This document shows, piece after piece, positions 1-13,200 of a stretch of DNA of 64,000 nt. The stretch's first letter is position 1. Every line of letters begins with the position of its first letter. Position numbers and translations under genes: made by a program. The notes below the pieces were generated by a model, which was not told where the DNA came from, did no database searches, and saw only the letters and a list, made by a program, of their open reading frames with translations. The DNA is from Perognathus longimembris pacificus (taxonomy: Eukaryota > Chordata > Mammalia > Rodentia > Heteromyidae): the NCBI RefSeq assembly GCF_023159225.1, contig NC_063174.1:41470191-41534190 (forward strand). Direction: 5' to 3'.

Positions 1-129
1 GAATGGAATTACCCACCCCCCTCCCCCTTTCAAAAATGAACCCGAGGAGTAATAGGATGTCTACCACCCCTTTGGACTGTGAGACTCTATGGTTTCTGGG
101 TTCTATGAGACCGTTCCACCCTTGCCTAC

Positions 130-425
130 AATCCTCGAACCTGAAGGCAGAGGGCAGTCGCGGGTCGCCAAGCCGGCGGCCTCTCTATCTCGCCTTTGTT
201 CTCGTCTCGGTGCCACTGCGCAGGCGTAGTCGTCTCAGTGCGGTCCCCGCCTTCCCGGTCGCGGGCCCAGTTCGGTAGCGCCGGCGCACTGGCGCGCTCC
301 GCTTACACGTTCCGTGGCCTGTAGGCGCCGCGAGTTCCGGCTGTCGCCGTCGCCGCCGGGACTCCTTGGAGGTCGGTTGCGACGAGTAACGGCGCCAGGA
401 CGAGCTCAGCGCCTTGTTTTCGGAG
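130..425 (+). promoter_or_regulatory. YLPM1: CpG-rich promoter and 5'UTR of YLPM1
   Basis: Base composition changes near position 150 to GC- and CpG-rich and stays so through exon 1, as in a CpG-island promoter. I see no TATA box. An NRF1-like core tgcgcaggcg lies at 217-226, and an ETS-type GGAA core on the minus strand falls near 333-342. The transcription start cannot be fixed from sequence. No ATG occurs between about 110 and 426, so there is no upstream start codon in the likely leader. Promoter assignment is inference from composition and position. Confidence 0.7.
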
Positions 426-1292
426 ATGTACCCGAATTGGGGGCGCTATGGCGGGAACAACCACTATCCACCGCCGTCGATCCCGCCGCCGCCGCCGCCG
501 GTGGCGCTTCCTGAGGCCTCTCCGGGGCCGGGGTATCCGAATTCGACGGCTGCCGCAGCCCCCTCCTCATCGGGCTTCTTGAGCTTCCGAGAGCAGCACC
601 TGGCGCAGCTCCAGCAGCTGCAGCAGATGCACCAGAAGCAGATGCAGTGCGTGCTCCAGCCCCACCACCTCCCTCCGCCCCCGATGCCGCCCCCGCCGGT
701 GATGCCGGGGGGCGGCTACGGAGACTGGCAGCCCCCGCCGCCACCGATGCCCCCGCCGCCCGGGCCGGTACTCAGCTACCAGAAGCAGCAGCAGTACAAA
801 CACCAGATGCTCCACCACCAACGAGATGGGCCTCCTGGTTTGGTTCCAATGGAGCTGGATTCCCCTCCCGAATCTCCCCCCGTACCGCCCGGGTCGTATA
901 TGCCCCCCTCTCAGTCGTTCATGCCCCCACCTCAGCCGCCACCCTCCTTTTACCCACCGTCCTCGTCTCAGCCCTACCTGCCCCCCGCTCAGCCATCCCC
1001 TTCCCAGTCCCCACCTTCCCAGTCCTACCTCGCGCCCACCCCTACTTATTCTTCCTCCTCGTCCTCCTCACAATCTTTTTTGAGCCATTCCCAGACCTAT
1101 TTACCCCCGTCTCAGGCATCGCCTTCCCGCCCCTCCCAGGGCCACTCTAAATCCCAGCTACTACCACCACCCTCCGTCCCTTCTGGGAATAAGACAACTG
1201 TCCAGCAAGAGCCTTTGGAGAGTGGGGCCAAGAACAAGAGTGCTGAACAGCAAGCTGCTCCTGAGCCAGATCCCTCTACCATGACTCCACAG
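426..1292 (+). CDS. YLPM1: YLPM1 exon 1 (coding part)
   Basis: Encodes residues 1-289. The start is the ATG at 426 (MYPNWGRYGG), the first in-frame ATG and the conserved YLPM1 N-terminus; it has G at -3 and T at +4. Residues 15-25 are a proline run encoded by a CCG-type repeat. Residues 55-75 are glutamine-rich and helical (REQHLAQLQQLQQ). Residues 82-115 are polyproline. Residues 155-230 hold the SQSY/YLPP/YLAP repeats that give the gene its name, with an eight-serine run at 209-216. The exon ends in phase 0 at CAG with donor gtaaga at 1293. Confidence 0.97.
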
Positions 1293-4200
1293 GTAAGAAA
1301 GCATCTTCCAGAGCTGCTTTCACTTAGAAGCCCTAAGTGAGCAGGGCTTAGGGCTTTAACTAGAGAGTGTCTAGCCGAATGCCAACATGGAATGACTGGC
1401 TCATGTCTACTTCAGTGGATTCCTTAGGAGGCTGGACCTGACAGTCTTTTTAGCTGGCTAAAATCAAAACAGTACTGAAGATGTTTGTAGACACCATGGA
1501 GTAGTGGGGTGACTCAAGGGTTGCTTCTCAGATAGGTGCCCCGGTTTCCTTTGACCAGCCTCCTGTGTTTTATTGCAAAGAGCCTGTTTTAAAATGTTAA
1601 CCTAACCGTTCCTTTTGAGAGGCAGCATAAAAACGCTTCTTAAAGAACTGACACAAATAGATGTAAACCTTATGATCAGTTAACTTTATTTACAGGGTTG
1701 GAGGCATGGCTCAAGCAGAGAATGCCTACCTACCTGCCTAGCAGTCAAGAAACCAAAGTCCAGACTCCAGTACCACCAAAATAAAATAATGTCTGTGTGT
1801 GTGTACACACACACACACACACACACATGTTGGGCCAGGGATAGGTGTTAGCTTTCTGGATTAAACTTTCTCAGCAAATGAAGGATGGGATTCTTGTCTT
1901 ACCAGGAACTTCTTAATTATACTTTGTTCTCTATAGATATTTGATCCATTCTGGGTATATTTGTCTTTTAGAAATTGACTCCTTTGCCCTCTTCTTACAT
2001 TACCTAAAGCTAATTTTAAGACATGGTCAGTTTGTTACATTTCATTGTTACCATTTACTAAAAATAATAATATTGGAATTTGGCTGTGGTTAAAAAAAAG
2101 TTTTGTGATAGCTCTTCCTGAGAGCAGTCCCTCCAAACATCTGCTTGAAGAGCTCCTTCCCACAGAATAAACATTGAGGTAGAACTAAATAGAATAGAAG
2201 CTGGGCATGGTGGTGCATGCCTGCAATCCTAGTACTCAAGAGTCCAAGGCAGGAGGATTGTGAGTTTGAGGTCAGTCTGAGCTACAGAATGAGAACTTTT
2301 CTCACACTAGTCCATCAATCAAGTGAATCAATCTATATCAATCATTTGTTACGATACCTCAGCATAGACACTTTTAGATTCACTAAGGAAAAGACAGTCT
2401 TCTTGGTATACATTTCAGATTTATGTATAGGAGATTTCCAAAAGATAGAGATATTATATTTTTATTCTAATTTTAAAGTGGTTTAGTGTTAGAATTCAAG
2501 AACGGTAACAAGGGGCTGGGAATATGGCCTAGTGTTGAGTGCTTGCCTCCTATACATGAAGCTCTGGGTTCAATTCCTCAGCACCACATATACAGATAAA
2601 AGCCAGAAGTGACGCTGTGGCTCAAGTGGTAGAGTGCTAGCCTTGAGCAAAAAGAAGCCAGGGTCTATGGCCCAGGACTGGCAACAAAACCAAAACAAAT
2701 AATAAAGAACGGTAACAAGTTGTATTATGAAATGAAGCTTGGCATGTCATAAAGAGGAAACATTAGAGGTACTAAGATAAAACAGGATAAATAATCATAT
2801 TTGGCTCTGTGTGTGTGTGTGTGTATGTCTGTGTGTGTCTATGCCTGTGTATCAATACTGTTGAGTTCATATCTAGCTCCCCCCACCCGAGGCTGGTGCT
2901 CTACCACTTCAGCCACACTTCCATTTCTTGGATTGCTCTATTATAGAGATAGAATTTCTGTTCTTCTTTTCCATTCACCTTGAAGTTTCCAGTAGGTTTT
3001 GAGTTTCCAGTATTTACAGAGTTAGTGCAAGCCAAACTATGATATTTATGTCTCTACCTCTCCTAGACTTTTTTTTTTTTTTTTGCCTTGTAGAGAAACA
3101 AAAGAATTGTACTTTTGGCTTTTTTTTTTATCTGTGTTTGTGTCAGATTGGACATAATAGAAAACTAACTTTTTATTGCTTTTACATCCACGTAATGGAT
3201 GTTTTTCAGGGTTTTGAATATTCAGTGCCTCCACTTCTTTGCTCTTAAACAGAAAGTAATGGGAGGTCAGGCTTGAAGACTGCATGAAGACTGATTTGAA
3301 AGGGCCTTGTAGGGCTTTCTTACCTTTGTCTAGAGTTCAACCCAACTTCCTCAGCCTTCTCTTTACTCTTAGAGTTGTATGGCTTTCAGTGCACATCTCT
3401 AATATCAAGGTCTTTGTGAAGCTATGCCTGTGTGGTTCTATTCTTCAGATTTTAAGTGTCTTGCCGACAAAGACTACTTAACTTTTTTTTATCCTCAACA
3501 GCACTAAGAACAGTGCCTTGCAACTTGTGCCTTGTGTTACTTGAGTACTTGTTGAGTAAGATTCAAGAGGTTAACAACTCTAGACTTAGAATACTTTTAT
3601 TTACTAGCTGATAAATATTTCTTTATGCCAGTACCAATCTCTGACAACCCTTCTGCATACTGTTTTCAGTCATTTTATTTTTTGAGTATATCATTAAGGT
3701 GTTTTTATGGTAAAAGATTTCAAACATGCAAAATAGAGAAAAAGTTAGTGAGATTCCATCTCAGGCCATGGTAGTATGCACCTGCTACCTCAGCTACAGG
3801 GAAGCACAAGTATAAGAATCTCAGCCCAGGCTGACCAGCGGAATAAAAACGAGACCCTTCTTTAAAAATAAAAGATTTTTGCCATTTTATTAAAAACTTT
3901 CTCTAGGCAATTTTTATTGTTGCTACGGAAAATGTTCCTCTCTCTCTCCCTCTCTTTTGCCAGTCCTGGGGCTTGAACTCAGGGCCTGAGCACTGTCCTT
4001 GGCTTCCTTTTGCCCAAGGCTAGCACTCTATCACTTGAGCCACAGTGCCACTTCTTTTTTCTATATATGTGGTGCTGAGGAATTGAACCCAGGGCTTCAT
4101 GCATACTAGGCAAGCACTCTACCACTAGGCCACATTCCTAGCCCCGTCTTTCTTTTCCTTTCTGTCTGTCTGTCTGTCCCCTTCCTTCCTTCCTTCCTTC

Positions 4201-7200
4201 CTTCCTTCCTTCCTTCCTTCCTTCCTTCCTTCCTTCCTTCCTTCCTTCCTTCCTTCCTTCCTTCCTTTGTCTATGCTGGATGTCAAGCCTAGGACCTTGT
4301 GCATATCCATCTTCCCTATACCTCTTCCCTTCCGTCTCTCTTTCCTTGATATTGTGGTTTGAACTTAGAGCCTTGAGCTTACTAGCAGGCACTCTTGCTT
4401 GAGTCATAACACCCAGTCCTTTTTGTTTTTATTATTTTCAAACTGATTCTGGCCTGGACTATGATCCACCTGTTTATGCTTCACTTGTGGCTGGAGTAAC
4501 AAGAGTATGGCACAGCATCCAGCTCATCCTTACGTTCCTTCATTCATTCTTGCGTTTCTTTTTCATTTTTGTCCTATTCAGCTGGAACTCAGAGGCCTCT
4601 CTTTTGCTTTGGCTTACTTGCTCACTTGACCCATGCCTCCAGCCTATTTTTTTGCTGGTTAATTAGACATAGAGTTTCCCAGACTTTTCTGTCTGCTATA
4701 TCTGGCTTCAAATCTCAATCCTCCAGGTTTTAGCCTCTTGAATAGGATTGCAGGTGTGAGCCATCAGTGCCTGGTTTATCCTTACATTCTTACTTAGGTA
4801 CATCATAAAAGATCTTTTCAGGGCTGCCACATAGCTCAAGTGGTAGAATACTTGCCTAGACAGTGTGTAGCCCTGAGTTCAAATCCCATTATTACAAAAA
4901 ATGTTTTATTAGCAAAATACATTATTATACCCAAGAAGTTAGGATCAGCTTCTAGGTATCATCTGATAACTAACCCATTTAGATTTTTTGTATTGTTTGG
5001 TCATATTAACAGAACTTAAAATAATTTCTGGTGCCTGATAACGGAAGAGATGCTGAGATAAGATCAGAAATCCAAGGTCAGCCTGGGCTACAGAGCAAGG
5101 CTCTGTCTCAAAACAAGCAAACAAACAAAAACTTCCTTTTTGATTGCTAGTGGTTCATACCTGTAAACCTTAGCTACTCAGGAGGCTGAGATCCAAGAAT
5201 CAAGGTTCAAAGCCAGCTCTGGTAGGAAAGTCTGTGTGACACGCTTATCTCCAATTAACTAGCAAATGGCCAGAAGTGGAAGTGTTGCTCAAGTGGTAGA
5301 ACATTATCCTTGAGCATAAAAGAAAAGAGACAGTGCCCAGGCCTGAGTTCAATCCCCACTCACACCTGCACACATACACACACACACACATGTGCACACA
5401 CACACACACACTAATTTCTTGATGCCAGTCATGATCAGACTTTCCTAAAATAACTCAGTAATGTTCTGTTGATTAAAATCAAATTTCAAAGGGCACACAG
5501 AAGACTTAATCTAAAAAAAGGGTTCCTCAGCCGTAGCACTAATAAATATTTGTGAAAAATTTCTTGTATGGGAGATTTATCAGTTATCTCCTGCCCACTA
5601 GATGCCAGTTCTACATGCCCAGTTGAGACAGTAAAATATTTTCAGACACTGGGAGGTAATGCCCTGAAGACACAAGTTGTCCTCATTTGGGAACCCCACA
5701 CTGAAGTCTCTTATTCTCTTCCTACCATATGATATTGAATGTGATGAAAAATTGGTAACAATGTCCTAAAGAGTATCCCACATACTTTTGGCTTGTCTTC
5801 TATCTCATGGTATCATTTAACTTGCTTCTTTGTCTTGTTCTTTTTTTATTGGAGAGTTAAAATAAACCCCATTTTCAGGCAGCCCCCGTTTTGTTGTCTG
5901 TTTAAAACTTTGAGTAACCCAGGCCACCAATTATCCCGGCTAGCAGGACAAGCTTATTAGGGCCCAGCCAGTCAGGAAACTCCCTGCTTAACTCTAACCG
6001 CCTGGGAATGCTTAACTCCAACGCTCCGGAATGCCTTGAGCCCTGAGCCAATCAGATTTGTACCTGTATCCTAATCTTGCTTGAACACCTGATTACTGTA
6101 ACTTTGATTTTTTGCCTTTATAAGCTCTGTGAAATCTCAGCTCAGGGCCTTCATGCTAACCGCTGTGTCGGTGGGTAGGACAAGGCCCGATCTGCAGCTC
6201 GCCTGAATAAAGCCTTGCTTTTGCATTTCGGAACGTCTGGCTCTCGGTGGTCTTCTTGGTGGTCTTCTCCCAACTTGGGCATAACATTATTTTGTGAGTT
6301 AGATGTTAATTCCAATACTTTCATAGATTAGATTGAAGATCTGCTTTTCCTTGGCAAGTGTAGTGCATATGTGGTGCACTATATTCCTATCACAAACACA
6401 CATGCCTGATTATTCCACTGTTCCTGGTTCAGGTGGTAACAGTCTGGACCCTCCTCTTTTGTAAAACTTCCTATCAGTCTTGCATCTAATGATTCTGTTA
6501 GATGTGATTCCATTAGTAGTGATTCCATTTATGGTCTGTGTCAGTAAATTATTTCTCTAGTTGGTCATAAGGTGATTTCCTTCCTTGCCATTTCTTCTCC
6601 ACTTAATATGGAATGCTGTAAAGAAAAACTTTCATTTATTAACTAGAGCTGTCTGATTGGAAATACAGGTAGGAGAGCCAGGATAAACACTTGCTGTTCT
6701 CATTTGTTTGTTTGACAGTCCTGGGGCTTGAACCCAGGGCCTGAGCACTGACCCTGGCTTCTTTTTGCTCAAGGCTAGCACTCTACGATTGAGCCACAGA
6801 GCCACTTCTGGCTTTTTCTATATATGTGGTGCTAAGGAATTGAACCTAGGGCTTCATGTATAAGAGGTAGGCATTCTACCACTAGGCCATATTCTCAGTC
6901 CCCATGTTTGTTGGTTTTTTTAGTTTTCTGAGTAGGCTTTGAAAATTTTATAGAATACTTTTTTTGTGCTGGTCCTGGGGCTTGAACTCAGGGCCTGGGC
7001 ACTGCCCCTGAGCTTCTTTAGCTCAACAGTAGTGCTCTATCACTTGCTACTTCTGGCTTTTCCTGACTACTTTATTGGAGATAAGAATCTCATAGACTTT
7101 CCTGCTCGGTCTGGCTTAGAACTGCAGTACTCAGATCTCAGCTCGCTAAGTAGGTAGGATTACAGGCATGAACCACCAGCACCTGGCAAGTTTTATTTTT

Positions 7201-10200
7201 TAGAGCTTACTGTTGTATTTATAGCACCTTGCATAGGCGTTAGCACATAATAGGTGGAGACCTTTTTTTTTTTTTTCTTTTGTCAGTCATGGGGCTTGAA
7301 CTCAGGGCCTAGGTGCTGTCCCTGAGTTTTTTCACTCAAGGCTAGCGCTTTGCCATTCCACTTCCTGCCTTCAAACTGCAATCCTTAGGTCTCAGTCTCC
7401 TGAGTAGTTAGGATTACAGGTGTGAGTCACCTGCGCCTAGCAAGTCTTCTTTTGTTTTGATATTCAAAATATTTATTAATTTATTAATTTATATTAGAAA
7501 GGTGATAGACAAAGGGATTACAGTTTCATAAGTCAGGTAATGAATTCTTTTTTTTTTTGGATCGGTTGTGGGGCTTGAACCAGGGGCCTGGATGCTGTTT
7601 CTAAGCTCTTGGCTCAAGGCTGGCGCTCTACCACTTTGAGCTACAGAGCCACTTCAGGTTTTCTGGTGGTTAATTGGAGATAAGAGTCTCTCTCACAGAT
7701 TTTTCCTGTCCAGGCTGGCTTTGAATTGCAATCCTCAGATCTCAGCCTCCTGAGTAGGTAGGATTACAGGCTTGAGGCCCCAGCCTGGAGCTTTAAGTAC
7801 ATTTATTTCTGGACCATGTCAGCCACCTTCTCTCTCTCCCAGTTTTCCCTCCTGTCTCAACCACCACAAGTTGTTCAGTTCATTTGCAACATAGTATCTA
7901 GTGATTACCACTTTTACATTTGTTCACCCTTTGTCCCTTCTCCTTCCCTTGCCCTCCTCTTGCCCTCCTAAAGACAGATAAATGAACAAACAAGACAAAA
8001 AGAAAACAAAAGCATGTAACAAAGGAAAAAATCCTCTTATTTCCATTTGAAGAGGCTTCTTTTATTCTAAAGTCAGGAAGTCATTGAAGGATTTCCCATA
8101 GGCAAATGAGATAGATTGGCTTTATTTTTGTGGTTCTAGAGATTGAATGCAGGGCCACCCCTATCCTATGCCAAGCAAGCACTCAACATCTGCACCCCTG
8201 GATTGGTGTTTTTGAAAGTTCACTCTGCATGTAGTGTGGAGAGTAGGATTGAAAGTTTAAAAAAAAAAAAAGTTGAAGTACTTCAGGTAAGAAACAATAG
8301 TGGTTTGTACTTGGGCTGTGTCCATGGAGATTGAGAAAAATAGACTGGAGAAATATTTAGCTGTTAGGTGCCAGACGAAAAGAAGTTAGAGATAGATTAA
8401 GTAGTTGAGGTAAGGGAGATATTAAAGAAAGATCCTAGGTTTAGGATAGACCACTGAATGAATAGATTAGTAAGTCCCTTTAGTAAATAGGAAAATTTAG
8501 AGAAGAAAGAGGAAGAACAGGTCTGAAGATAAGGAGAAAATGATGGACGAGTTAAGTAGTTTTAGACAGATTGAGCTTGAGGACATAGCTTTCCAAGTCG
8601 AAATGTCCCTTTGGAAGTTAGATGAAAAGTCTGAAGTGTGGAATCAACATCTGGTAACTCATCAGTATAAAAATACTATCAAAGACACTGAAATACGTGA
8701 GGTCTCCTGAGGAATATGGTAGGTTAAGAATGAAGGACATGGCTGTTAACCTCACAGACTAGCAGCATCTAAGGAAGCCAATGGAAGAAAGGCCACATTA
8801 AGTTGGTGAAGAATCAAGATAATGCAGGGACACAGAGGGTGAGAGAGTAACTAGGAGCAGAGAGTGGTCAGCTGTGTCAGGTACTGCTGAAAGGTCAAGC
8901 AAGATAAGAGAATTGAGTTATCTTTTGTACTTACTGACATGTAGATTATTGTTGACCTTGGCAGGAGCAGTTTCATAGTGACTGAAGCCATATTGCATTG
9001 ATTTGAGGAGTGATGGAAGGTGAGGATGGGGATGGTGAGTATAGTCAACTCTTTCAAGAAGTTTGTGCTTGAAGAGGATTGAGGGAGCAGTGAGGGCCAG
9101 AGCTGGAGGAAGAGGAAGTAAAGCAGCATTTTTCTTCTTTTTGGAAATGGAAACTAAATTTACCTGGTAGCCCTAGACTAGAATGTGAGCCTCAAAAATA
9201 TTTTAAATAAATTTCTAAAATGGAAATATGACTTAATTATTTTACTGGATTTTTCTCCATTTGCTTTAAGATATAGCCATAGAACATTCAGTATTACAGG
9301 CATTTGTAATAATCAACGTGGATTGGGAAGGTAACCTTCCAAATTAATCTTTTAAATGTTTTACATATTCACCCTTCTTTACATTTCCCTACTTGGAAGA
9401 TCATTTTACTAACCTAGTTCATTACTGTGCTACTAGCAAGTGGTCTCTAAGTGTTTCCTGAAAAGTCTTTGTATATGTAGCAAATAGTTCTTAAATTCAT
9501 TATGTGTTAAATCTGTGTCTTAAATTTATGTCTGGTATGTCTTGGCTCAATGTTTTAAAAAATGTGATATTCTATGATTTTCCTTCACCAGCTTCCTATA
9601 TGAGATGGAATGTCTGATGTGATGAGACTTTCAGAAGTGGCTTACCTCTTTAATCCTAGCTACTCAGGAGGCTGAGATCTGAGGATTGCGGTTTGAAGCC
9701 AGCCTGAGCAGAAAAGTCTCCATAAGACTCTTTAACTCCAAATAACCATCAGAAAACCAGAAGTAGCACTGTGGCCCAAGTGGTAGAGCACTTAGCCTTG
9801 AGCAAAAATGTTCAGGGACATCGCCCAGGCCATGAGTTAAGCCCCACAACCAACAACAACAAAAAAGAACTGGCTCCTGGTCTGTCATTACTAGCAAGTT
9901 CAGGCACAACTTATTTTTTCTCAAATAATTACCTTTCTCTTGGAGCCATTGAGGATATTTCTGAAGTCACTTTTATTCATTTGTAGCGCTGCGAAAGTGT
10001 TGCAGGGAAGGAGGGAAGTGGCTGGGAGAAGAGAAGGTGATGGGGGTGAATGTGATTGAGGTGCAGTGTCACAATGAAGTGCATTATTAGTTTTTCATGT
10101 TTTAGTTTTTCCAGTTTAATCTACAAGTTCATTGAGTCTTCTTTTGGTTTTGCTGAGTCAGTATTTAGCATGTTGAAATAGTTGTCTTTGATACTGTTTT

Positions 10201-13200
10201 TGTATTTCCATTTCACTTGTTTCCATTTTTTTCTAAAATTCCACAACTGTTACTTTTTCTGTACTAGATTCCTTACTATATTGACTAAAAGCTCTTCTGA
10301 AAGTTTTAATATTTGTCTTACCTATAGGTTTGGTTCTTTGGTTGGTTTGTGGGGTGGGGTTTATTTTTGCCAGTTCTGGGACTTGAACTCAGCGCCTGGG
10401 CACTGTCCCTGAGCTTCTTTTCGTTTAAGGCTAGCACTCTACCACTTGAGCTATGTCCAGTCCATAATTGTGTGTGTGTGTGAGTGTCTGTGTGTGTGTG
10501 TTACCTAAGTTTGAACTTTTGGCTTGACACCTTGCTAAAGCAAGCAGGCACTCTACTGCTTGAGTCATACCTCCAACAGAGTGAACTTCTTTTTATATTG
10601 GGTTGTTAGAATAGGATAGAGGTCAAGCCAAAACAGTCAAGAGTTGAGTTGGGCCTGCACTGAAGGCTCATGCCTATAATCCTAGCTACTCAAGAAACTG
10701 ATATCTGTAAATCATAGTTTGAAGCCAGCCTCAGCAGGAAAGTCCATGAGACTCTTATCTTCAATAAACTACTTTAAAAAAGAAAATGGAGCTGGGGCTC
10801 AAGTGGTAGAGTACTAGATGAACAAAAGAAGCTCAAGGACAGTTCAAGCTCCAAGGTTGGCACCAAAAAATAAAGTTAAGTTGGATTTACATCTTTATTG
10901 TTACTTTGATTCCTTTAATAATGGACTGCTCTTGTACTTAGAATGGAAGTACTGGAGGATTTTCCTTGTTGTCCCAGTTTTCCCTTCAGACTTAGCCATC
11001 CATGTAGACCTGTACTGCAAGACTTTCTCTCTGTGCTCTTATTTCTTTCCCAGAGATAGAATGCCTTTTAGTCATATGACTGATTGGGGCATGACACACT
11101 GCTTTTGTTGCCCAGCATTTCAAGAGTACAATATCATACTGCTTATCACTGGAAGTTCTGGAGACCAGGGAGTCCAAGAATAACACACAGATGCAGTGTC
11201 TGGTGAGGGTTTGTTCCTTGTAATGCCTTCCATGCATCCTCCCTTGATAGAAACTTTTTTTTCTGTTAGTCCTGGGGCTTGAACTCTGGGACTGTGCACT
11301 GTCCCTAAACTCCATTTGCTCAAGGCTAGCACTGTACCACTTGAGCCACAGTGCCACTTCTGGCTTTTTCTGTGCTTACAGTCTCACTGACTTTTCTTGC
11401 CTAGGCTGGCTTCTGATCTTGATCCTCTGATCTCAGCCCCCCAAGTAGCAAGGATTATAGGCGTGAACCACCGTTGCCCAATGGAAACTTTTTTTCTTGA
11501 GACAGGCTGTCACTCTGTAGCCCAATCTATCCTCAAATTCATGATCCTCCTGCCTCAGCCTCCTGAGAAGTGGGGTTATAAGTGTGTATCACCATACCTC
11601 TCTCCATATGCTGTTACTTGTAGAAGTATCTAGGGCAATTCTTTAGTGAATATTTTAGTGTTATGAAACCTTTGTATTCCTGGGTAGTGGTATTTTTTTA
11701 GTTATTATTTAATTAGTTATTGCGTATTTGTACATTTGATTTTTTTTTTAGGTATTTATGTTCTTTAAAGTTGTCACAAATACTGAATTAGTGAATATGG
11801 AACCTTTGTTCCTGGGGGAGTTACAAAGTAAATCTGAAATTCAGATCTTATTTTCATCAATTGATGAATATATAACTTCATTTTTATGTATTTTTGGTTT
11901 GAAGACACGTGATTTTATTGATGTTGCTGATTCATTAACACGACTTCACGGCCAACAGCACTGTGACCACTTCTCTGAAGTTTACAGATATGCATTTTTC
12001 TCTGTAAGGTGCCCTTTGCTCTACCATGCCAGACCACTTCAGCTGTGCTTTAGGGGGATATTTGAAACAGCAAAAAAGACAACAAAAAGCAAAAATGTGG
12101 CACTAGATAGACTTTGAAAATGATACTTTTCAAGAGGTCAAGAGATGAAACTAGAAGATACGGCATCATATTATTAACTGTCGCTGGAAATGAACCCAAT
12201 AGGCCACTCAGCTTTTTCACTGCCTTCCACATGTTTGTGAGTGACTAGGGAAGCTCAGCAGGTATTTATATTGGAGTTAGAAATGAACATTATCAATTAT
12301 CCCAAGTTGCACTTTTATAGAACTTATGAATAATGACCACTGAGTATACTTTATTCATATTTTTCCATATTGAACTTACTGTTTTTGTGTTTTATTTTAT
12401 TTATTTATTTATTTATTTTTTTTTTTGGCCAGTCCTGGGGCTTGGGCTCAGGGCCTGAGCACTGTCCCTGGCTTCTTTTTGCTCAAGGCTAGCACTCTGC
12501 CACTTGAGCCACAGCGCCACTTCTGGCCATTTTCTATATATGTGGTGCTGGGGAATCGAACCCAGGGCCTCATGTATATGAGGCAGGCACTCTTGTCACT
12601 AGGCCATATTCCCAGCCCTGTTTTTGTATTTTAAAGAGAATCATAGAATAATACTTCAGTTAAGCTACAGTATAATTTTGAAGATAAAACTGACATTTTT
12701 TTTTTTTTTTTTTTGCCTGTCCTGGGCCTTGGATTCAGGGCCTGACCACTGTCCTTGGCTTCTTTTTGCTCAAGGCTAGCACTCTGCCACTTGAGCCACA
12801 GCGCCACTTCTGGCCGTTTTCTATATATGTGGTGCTGGGGAATCGAACCCAGGGCTTCATGTATATGAGGCAAGCACTCTTGCCACTAGGCCATATTCCC
12901 AGCCCCAAAGATGACACTTTTAAAATAAATAGGAAACTATTTTGTTTGTTTGTTTATGGTACTAGGGATTGAACTCAGGGCCCCTCACTTGCTAGGCAAG
13001 TACTTAACATTTGAGCCATGCCCCTAGTCCAAGTGAAAGTATTTTAAAACCTCACCTCTCTCAGGTAGGGGTATGTGTGTATTTATGTATACACTAATTA
13101 TACATTGAGCATTTTAAAGAAGGAGGTGGGGCTGGAGATGTGGTTCAGCTTAACAAGCAGAAGGCCCTGAATTCAAACCCATGTACTGCCCCCTCCCCCC

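Noticed and set aside
406..1150. Several long open frames in other frames and on the minus strand over exon 1
   Set aside because: They arise from the GC-rich, proline-coding repeat of the real frame; only the frame from 426 matches YLPM1 and joins the next exon in phase.
4125..4407. KEGR-repeat protein on the minus strand
   Set aside because: Translation of the TTCC microsatellite.
5892..6286. Full endogenous retrovirus
   Set aside because: Only one LTR is present, with no internal coding sequence on either side.
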